A stretch of 64,000 nt of DNA from Thermoanaerobaculia bacterium (lineage in GTDB: Bacteria; Acidobacteriota; Thermoanaerobaculia; Multivoradales; J023), in NCBI GenBank assembly GCA_030431255.1, contig JAUIJL010000018.1, forward strand, positions 124,001 through 188,000, in the 5' to 3' direction. Position numbers and translations under genes: made by a program. The notes beneath the pieces are model-generated. The model saw only the letters and a program-made list of their open reading frames with translations, was not told where the DNA came from and searched no databases. This document shows positions 33,801 to 42,800 of this stretch, piece by piece (the stretch's first letter is position 1; the number at the start of each line of letters is the position of its first letter).

Positions 33801-36800
33801 GCCCGGCTGCACGTCACTTTCCCACACCACCACAAAGCTGCCGTCGGCGCGGGCGGCAACTGCCGGCTCATCAACACCGTCCGAGAGCCCGGTGTTGATC
33901 TTGAATTCTGGGCGGACGGTGGTGCTGACCTCGTTGGAGTAATTGTTGACGTAATCGTCTTCAAAGGTGGAGCTCACAACACTACCTGAATTCACCAAAA
34001 CCTGACCTTCAAGGCCGAGCGGCACACCGACTGAAATCAGAACCGAACCCTGTTCATTTTTTGAGAGAAGACCGAGATCACAAATCACTTCTCCTGCCAC
34101 ATCCGCGGACTCAAAGCAGCCGACGGACGTTGCGGATCCGACTCCGGGCTCTGAGAAAACGACTCCGGGCGGCAACGGATTCAAGACCGTTACATTCCCC
34201 GCTGCCGAGGGACCCAGATTGGTTACCGTGAAGGTATAGATGATGTCTCCCCCGGACGAAACAACGCCGATCGGTTCCTCCAACAGCACGATCAAATCGG
34301 CGATTGGGGTCACTTCCAGCGACTCAGTGTCGCTATTGTTCCCTTCGTCCAGGTCAACGAAATCCACTAGGCCCCCCGGCCCCATGGGATCACCGATCCC
34401 TTCCGGCAACACCATATTGACCGTCTTCTCAACGGTTCCCGTGGCTTCGGGTAATACGTTGCAATAGGAGGTGAAGAGCAATCGGCTATTGGGACCCAAG
34501 TCCACCGGATGATCAATCTTGCCGACTTGATCGACCAGGAAGCGCTCGGCTAATCCTGCTTCGCATGAAGCCTCACCGATCTGGGGCGCACAGCTCCACT
34601 CACACGATAGCTGCTCGGAACCGTAGTCATCCACCACCCTGGCACCGAGTGCCGCGGTGGGACCGAGGTTTTCCACCGCGATCTCAAAGGTCAAGACAAC
34701 GTCTTCGCCGTTCTCGTCTTCACCACCGGGCACGATCTCCGTCTCGCCGATCACGGGATCGATCAACGTCTGAGCTACCCGAAGATCCACGGTCGGTTTC
34801 AGCGGAACGAGGGTTTCGGCAGTATTGTTCGACACGTTCGGATCACTGATGCCGGGTCCTACGATGAGCGTTGATGTCGTGACAATGTGGTCGGTGGCGG
34901 CAGCCGCGACCTGAGACGTGACCAAATACGTCACATGACTCAGTGGCGATAAGCGAATCGACTCATTGATCAGCTCGGAGCCACTATCTGTGGCGCCTGC
35001 GATTCCAGACACGCAAGAGGCACCGCCGGACGGCGAGCAATTCCATTGCACATTGATCAGTTGGTCGGGAAATGTCCCGAGGATACGGGCACCTGACACA
35101 CCGACCGTTGCAGATCGATTGGTCGCCGTGATGGTGAAAGCCAGGGTGGTGCTGCCGGGAATCGCTTCGCTCGGTGTCGGCTCTACAGTCACTTCCAGGT
35201 CCGCTTTCGCAATTTCGTATCGCTTACCGGAGACCGTAGGGTTATCGGCACAGGGGAGGCTCGGATTCAATCCCATCACTAGGAGGTCGCCGGCAGAATT
35301 GACCGCCAGGGCCGGCATTTCCTGATCGCCGGCTGTGAAATCACTTACCACCTTATCGCTATCAAAGGGTTGCCCGTCGGGGGCAAAGGCTCGATAGAAA
35401 ATACCCAAACCATCACCATCAGCATCACCATCGGTGGTCCACGTTACGTAGAAGTTACCGTCCTCGCCGAGATCTACCGATGGGCGGGTTTGGTTGCCGA
35501 AGATTCGATCATTGACCTGGATCTGATCTCCCAACAAGGAGCCATCTGATGACAGACGTTGCCCCTGGATGCTCGAGCCGTCCTGATCGGTTCCTGCAGA
35601 GCCCTGGCTCTGCCAAACGACCACCACGGTTCCGTCCCCGTTGGCCGCCACCGAAGGGAAACCTTGAGCACCCGTGGTGTAGGAATTGATCTGGATCTCG
35701 GAGCCTTGCTTGGTGCCATTGGCATCGAAGAGTTGACCGAGAATTCCGGCAGTGGGCTCAGATTCAGTGCTGTCGCTCTGCCACACCGCCATAAATCCAC
35801 CACCGGGCAAACCAGCTACGTCCGCCTCTTGCTGACTGCCGGTGGTGTAGTTGTTGATTTGCATCTGGCCACCTTGCCGACTACCGTCGGCGGCGTACCG
35901 TTGCCCCTGCACACTGCGGCCTGAGCTGTCGTTACCCGCCGAGCCGAGTGTGTCCCACACGATCAGGAAGCTTCCGTTGTCGCTCACCGCCACCGCCGGA
36001 TTGAGTTGCCTACCGGCCCCTTCGGTGTTGACCTCGAATTGACCTGCCACGGGCGTGCCCTGATGGTCGAAAAGGCGAGCCTGGATGCTCTCGGAGTCGT
36101 TGTCGCCGGCAGGAGAGCCTACGCTTTCCCACACCACTGCAAAGTTACCTGCGTTCGACAGAGCTACCGCTGGACGGCTCTGCCGACCGGCGGTGAAGTC
36201 ATTGGCCTGCAGCGCTGAGGAAGCAAAGGTTCCGTCGGCGTTTAGTCTTCGGAAAAGGATGCTTGTGTCGTCGTCATCGTCACCACCAGAACCGTCACTC
36301 TGCCAGGCCGCCACAAATCCGGCGGCGGCTCCAAGCGCTGGTTGTGCATCTGAAAAATCGTCGATGGCCCAAGGGAATTCCCTGAATTCACCGTATAGGC
36401 AGGTGGTTTCTGTAGCGCTACCGTCGATCTCGCCCGAATCGGCGGTGAACGTGGCGGCAGTGTCACTGCTTACCTGGATGGTATTCAGCACCTCGGCAAG
36501 CTGACCGGAGTGATCCACTTGAGCAACCACCTCAAGGCTCTTCGAAGCTCCGGCGACAATCGTTGCCAACCTACACTGCGGGAAAACACTATCCGGCTCA
36601 CAGCCGATGAAACTCAGGTGTGTAATCCCACTCGGCAAAGGCTCGTCAACGACCACGTTCACAGCGTCGGAAGGACCGTTGTTGGTGATCGTGATGGTGT
36701 AACCGGGATCCGCCCCTTGCATTGCGGGGTCGAGTTCGTCGTCTTTGGAGATGAAGAGCGTGGCCGATGGGGTCATCACCGTCTCGGCCGATGTGTCCTG

Positions 36801-39800
36801 GCCATTGACCGTCACGGTATTGACCAGCATTCCAGCCGCGCCGGTCGGAATGGTTCCTGTGATGGTGATAACAACGCCGGTTCCGGCCGGCAGATTGATG
36901 GCGCGATCAATATCGCCCGCTGCCGTCAGGTCGATACCGGCCCCACCACCGCAATCGGCCGGCCCCGTCACCGCACAGCTCCAGGTGAACGGATCTTCCA
37001 AGGGAACATCGTCGAAAACTGTCACCATCGGTGCATCGCTGATACCCAAATTGTCGACCTTGATCGTATAGACGAGCTCCGTGCCGGGCACAGCAGCGGC
37101 TGCAGCGGTTTTCGTGACAATAATGCCATCTTGAGGGATTAGCGTTTCGTCCACTGAAGCTTGTTCTGTGCGACGATCCGGCGCGTTCAAATCGACGATG
37201 CCCAAAGAAAGCTGAGCGGTCACTGTGTTGTCGAGCTGTCCAGTAGCGCCGGCCAGAACATCCGCGGTAAGGGTATAGGTAACTTTGCTCGTCCCACCGT
37301 TGAAAGGTAAATCCACGGTATCACTCAAAGCTCCAGCGACGGGTCCTGCGGTGCAGGCAGCGGCCCCGGACGCCACACAGGTCCACTGGATGTTCTCCAG
37401 CTTTCCCAAAATCCCGGCGAGATCATCGCTTACAGACACACCCATTGCGTCGTCGGGCCCCAGATTCTCAACGTTGATCGTCCAACTGACCGAGCCACCC
37501 GGTACCGGTGGAATAGGGGCTAGGGTTTTGGTGACTTCCAAATCAGCCACCGGGCGCACCTCGATCAGGTGATCCTCGACCTCACCGTCTAGCGCCAGGC
37601 CCTCGGCATTCAAGCCGGCCTGCGTGGATAAACGGAAACGGGCCGCCAACGGGCCACCCGACTTGACGTCCGCGGGCACGGCATACGTCAGCACCTCTCC
37701 AGCTGGATTGCCAACTAGCGGCTCATCGAAGAAAATCTGCTCACCGAAGTCCCAAGTGCCGCTACCGTCAAGGTCGAGCCACATGCTGAGCAACCCCGCC
37801 TGGGATGCAAAGACCGTGATCGCGACATCCAGCCCCGGTTCCAAGATGCTGGGCACCAGGCTGATGCCGTCTTCATCGTCGTTGCCGTCGAGATCGTCAC
37901 CGTCGCCGGGTTGGCCGTCAGCATCGGCATCGACGCTCGATCCGAGCCACAGGCCGCTCGACAGCACATGACGGGCACCGTCGTTGATCAGGAGGGTCGG
38001 GAAGCTTGGATCCACAGCATCGCCGAAATCCAATCCGTAAATCGGAACACGGTAATCCTCGACCTCGCCGTTCGAGGCCAGACCCGTGAAGCCCAAGCCC
38101 GTGTCGGTAGAGAATCGGAACCGGGCATAGGTATCGCCTGGAGACGCGTCGCAGGGGACCTCGAACGTGAGCACATCTCCACCGGGAGGGAGAGCTTGAT
38201 CGGCAAAGATCTGCTCTGAGATCTCGCTCGGCGCAGTGCCGAAGGTATCTTGCCAATCTCCGTCGCGATTGAAATCCACCCAGGCACTCAAGTTGCCGGC
38301 GGCAGACGCGTTGACGGTGATTTGTGCTGTGCCACAGGCGACCCAATCGTTGTCGAAGTCGACACCATTGTTGTCATCGGCTAAGTTATCGGTTTCATCC
38401 CCGTCAGCGTCTTCCGTCGGCAGGCCATCGATCTCCGAATCCGGCAAAGGCCCGAGATGGACTCCCGGCTCCAGCTTATGGCGGGCTCCATCGTCAGCCA
38501 ACGTCGTGGGGTAACGCCACAAACCCGAGACGTCAGCGCTCGGCGTGGTGGGAGGATCGACAGAGCTATCCGGCGCATCGCCGTAATCCGCCCCTTCGAT
38601 TTGAATCTCGACCACTTGCGACGTGTTATTGGCAGGATTCGGATCGCTGGGGTGGCCCACGGACGCGACGTTCTCGAACGTCCCGGTCTGATCGAAGCCC
38701 ACGGTGCCCGTGGCGGTGAACACAACTTGGCTATTGGCGGCTATGCTCACCAGCTCGCTGACCAGATCGCCGCTACCGGCACCGTTGCACGTCGCTCCCA
38801 TGGACGGGGTACAAATCCAGGTCACGGAGGAGCCCAAAGCCGATGCAAAGGAATCGTCGACCTGGGCATTGACGACGTTGCTTGGACCACCATTGGATAC
38901 GGTGATCGAATAGACCACGGGCTCGCCTGGCAGCACAAAGGCTCGATCTCCGATCTTGGTAATCGCCAGATCGGACTCGGGCACCAACACCGTGTCGTTG
39001 TCGACAGCCTCATCATTGGCCCCGTTGGGATCGGGAATGGGTGACGTCACAGTGGCGGTATTGCTCAAGGTGCCGGTGGCCGCCGAATCGATCGTCGCCA
39101 CCGCCGTAAAGGTCGCCGTGCCGGAAACCGGTAAATCGACGGTGGTGTTGATATCCCCAGCACCACCAACAGCGCACGTCGCTCCTCCCATCGCGGCGCA
39201 TGTCCAGGTCACGTCGAGATCTGCTGGAAAGTAATCTTCAACCGTTGCGCCGGTCACGTTGCTGGGGCCGTGGTTGGTTACCGCAATGGTGTAAGTGATC
39301 TGCTCACCCGGGGTCGCTGCTATCACACCATCGGTCTTGGTGATCTCGAGATCCGCGCTGGAAATCAGCTCCACGGCATAGTCTTCGACCTCACCATCGA
39401 TCGCGTATCCGTCAACGCCCAGTCCCCCCGCACTGCTGAGACGGAAGCGAGCGAACGTCTGGGGGGTACCGATGTCACCCGGCGGCATGGCGAAAGACAA
39501 GTCCTGAGGACCGGCTACCAGGAGACGATTGGTGAAGATCTGCTCACCGGCATCAAGCCAATCTCCATCGTCGTTGAAGTCGATCCATGCGTCGAGCCGA
39601 CCAGGCTCTGAAACGGTCACGCGGATGGTCGCCAATTGCCCAGCCGTGAGATCGGTCAAGAGCTCAATACCGTCCTCATCCGCACCATCTTGGTCGTCAC
39701 CGTCGGCATCCGCCGATTGCAGGCCATCAAGCTCGGTATCCACGGCAGCGCCGAAGGTCAAAGAGCCGGTGGCATGCCGAGCACCATCACTGGCCAATAG

Positions 39801-42800
39801 GGTGGCAAAGGTCGGGTCAGGAGCATCGCCGAAATCGAGACCGTGAATCTCAACCGCATAGTCCTCCACCTCGCCGTCCGTAGCCAGGCCGGTGACTCCC
39901 AGACCCGTCTCAGAAGAGAGCCTAAATCGGGCATAGGAAGGACCTGTCTCCACGCCACACGGCACGGGAATCGTAAGGGTGGTGATACCCGCCAAGACAG
40001 GCTCGTCAGCAAAGATCTGCTCGCCGGGATCCAGCCAATTCCCATTCCTATTGAAATCCACCCAGGCGTGAAGGACGCCGTCTGCCGAGGCAGTGACGTC
40101 GATCTCAGCGCTTTCACAAGTGGTCAGTGGTTTGTTGAAATCGACTCCGTCGTCATCCAGCCCATCACCATCGGCATTGTCGGTGGGCAGGCCGTCGGCT
40201 TCGCTATCTACCGCCGCACCCAAGAAAAGCCCTGAACCGAGCCCGTGACGAGCACCATCGTCCGCCAACTTGGTGGGATAGCGCCACAGACCATCCATCG
40301 GATCCAGGCTTGGCGTGAGGGGCGGATCGTTGTCGCTGTCTGGAGCATCACCAAAATCCGCTTCGATGATCGTGACCGAGCCATCGTCGGTAATGTGCCC
40401 ACTATCGGGATCCTCAATATGGGACGCTTCGGCGGTATTGAGCAAGAGTCCTAGGGGCGCAGCCTGATCAATCGTTCCCATGACTTGAAAAACGACGCTC
40501 GTTTCGTCGGGCAGATCTACAAAGGTGCTCAGATCTCCTACCCCGGCAGCCGGACAGGTGCCGCCGTTGTTGGAAGCACAGGTCCAACTCACGTCATTCA
40601 TTCCTGCGGGAAAGGCATCCGTCACCAACACGCCAGGCGCGTCACTGGGACCGTTGTTAGTCACGGTGATCGAGCAACTAAAGGCACCGCCAGGCACGAT
40701 CTGGGCAGGGCCGCAATCCTTGGCAATCACCAAATCCACCACGGGATCCAACGCCGTGTCGTTGTCGGTGGCGGTCCTGGGCCCGGACGGATCCATGATC
40801 GCAGAGACCACAGACGCGGTATTGCTCAGCGTGCCGGTGGCCCCCGAATCGATCATGCCATTGACCGTGAAGACCACGCTCGCACCCTGGCTCAACTGCA
40901 CCATCTCGTTCAAATCACCGGTGCCGCTCGCACTGCACACGGCCCCGGCCGATGGAACGCAAGTCCAGGCCCCAGTAAAGCTCGCAGGAAACGTGTCCGT
41001 GACCTGGGCGTCCGTGACATCACTCGGTCCATTGTTGGTCACGGTGATTTCGTAAGAAATCGCAGTTCCGGGCACTGCTGCCGTCAATGAATCAGTTTTC
41101 GTTATCGCTAGGTCCGCTTGGGACACGATGACGACTTTGTAGTCTTCCACCTCACCATCGGCAGCGCGGCCGGCAGGCCCGTCTCCACCGGCAGTGGAAA
41201 GTCGGAAGCGGGCAAAGCTAGTCCCTACCATCGCCCCACAAGGCACGGAAACCGGCAGAATCTCAAAAGGAGCGGTAACCGGGTAATCTGTATACACCTG
41301 CTCACCTAAGTCCCAAGTACCACTGCCGTCCCAATCGATCCAACCATTGAGCAACGCATCTACAGACACGTCAAAACGGATCGTCCCAGTGGTGTCACAT
41401 GTGATCAGCTCAGCCGGCAGGGTCACACCGTCCTCGTCGTCGGTATCCACGAGATTGTCACCATCGGCATCGTCGGATGCTTGTCCCTCGGTATCAGCAT
41501 CAGGAACGGTTCCGAAAAACACCGAGGTCGGAAGCACATGGCGGGGACCATCGTCTTCCCCGTGCACCAGAGTTTCGTAGGTCGCAGGAGCATCACCGTA
41601 ATCGGCAGCCACCACATTCACTTGACTTTCGCTTGTATTGTTGCCTTCGTTGGTGTCAACGGTCCCCGACGGAATAACCAGGCTGACTTCGTTGGTCACC
41701 AGTCCCACTGGAGTGCCTGCGCCCAATTCCACAGTCACGGTAAAGGTCAACGAGCTTCCCACGATCAGATCCACGGTCTCGTCTAGATGGCCTGTGCCCG
41801 TGACACTGCTTGAGCCGCCGTCGCCTGAGATGCAAAGAGCGCCTGCTGTAGCGGTACATTGCCAACCCGTCACCACCAACTCCGGCGGAAAGGAATCCTC
41901 AACGCCGAGACCCAATACATCACTGGCACCGGAATGGGTCACCTCGACGGTCAGGGTCAATGTATCGCCAGGAACCGCCTCGTCATCGTCCAGAGCTATG
42001 GTGTCCAAGTTGTCTACTGTCATAGCGGCACTCGGATCAGCGCGAGGTAGCTCATAGAGCTTCCGCTGCACGCTCTTGCCGCTGTTGTCACTGCCGCTGG
42101 ACCCCACACTCTCCCAAACCACTAGGAAATCGCCGAGTGCTGTGACCGCCACCTTGGGAGCACTTTGATCTCCCACAACAAAGTCGTTCACCCGTAGCTC
42201 ATCGCCGATCCGAGTGCCATCAGAGGCAAAAAGCTGTGCGAACACACCACTGCCATAACCATCCCGTGTGGCGTCAGTCCAGGCCACCACGAAATCTCCA
42301 TCGTCCTCGACGGAGACACCGGCAAGAGCTTGGTCGCCGGTAAAGAAGGCATTCACTTGAAATTCGGGCAAGAGCGCAGTGCCGTCTGAAGCGAATCGAC
42401 GGGCCCGAATTCCGAACATGTCACCATCTGTGTCGGCACTCTCCCAAACCACAATGAAATCACCGTTGGAGGCTACTGCGACCTCAGGAAAAAGTTGGTT
42501 TCCTGGTGTTACGGTATTCACAGGAAAATCGGCACCAATCCCAACACCATTCGAATCGAAGCGACGCGCCCTGATGCCGATGAGCTCATCCGCATCGGTG
42601 TTTGTGGCCGTTTGCCAAACCACCACAAAGGCTCCCCCAGGAGCCACTCCCACCTCCGGCTCCTTTTGAGCACCGGGCTTGCTGGTGTTGATCCGGAACT
42701 CGTCCCCTATGGGCGCCCCGCTCGCTTCGAATCGGCGACCACGAACCGCCAGATCGCCTTCATACTCACCATATGGAGTGCCCTGGCTCTGCCAGACCAC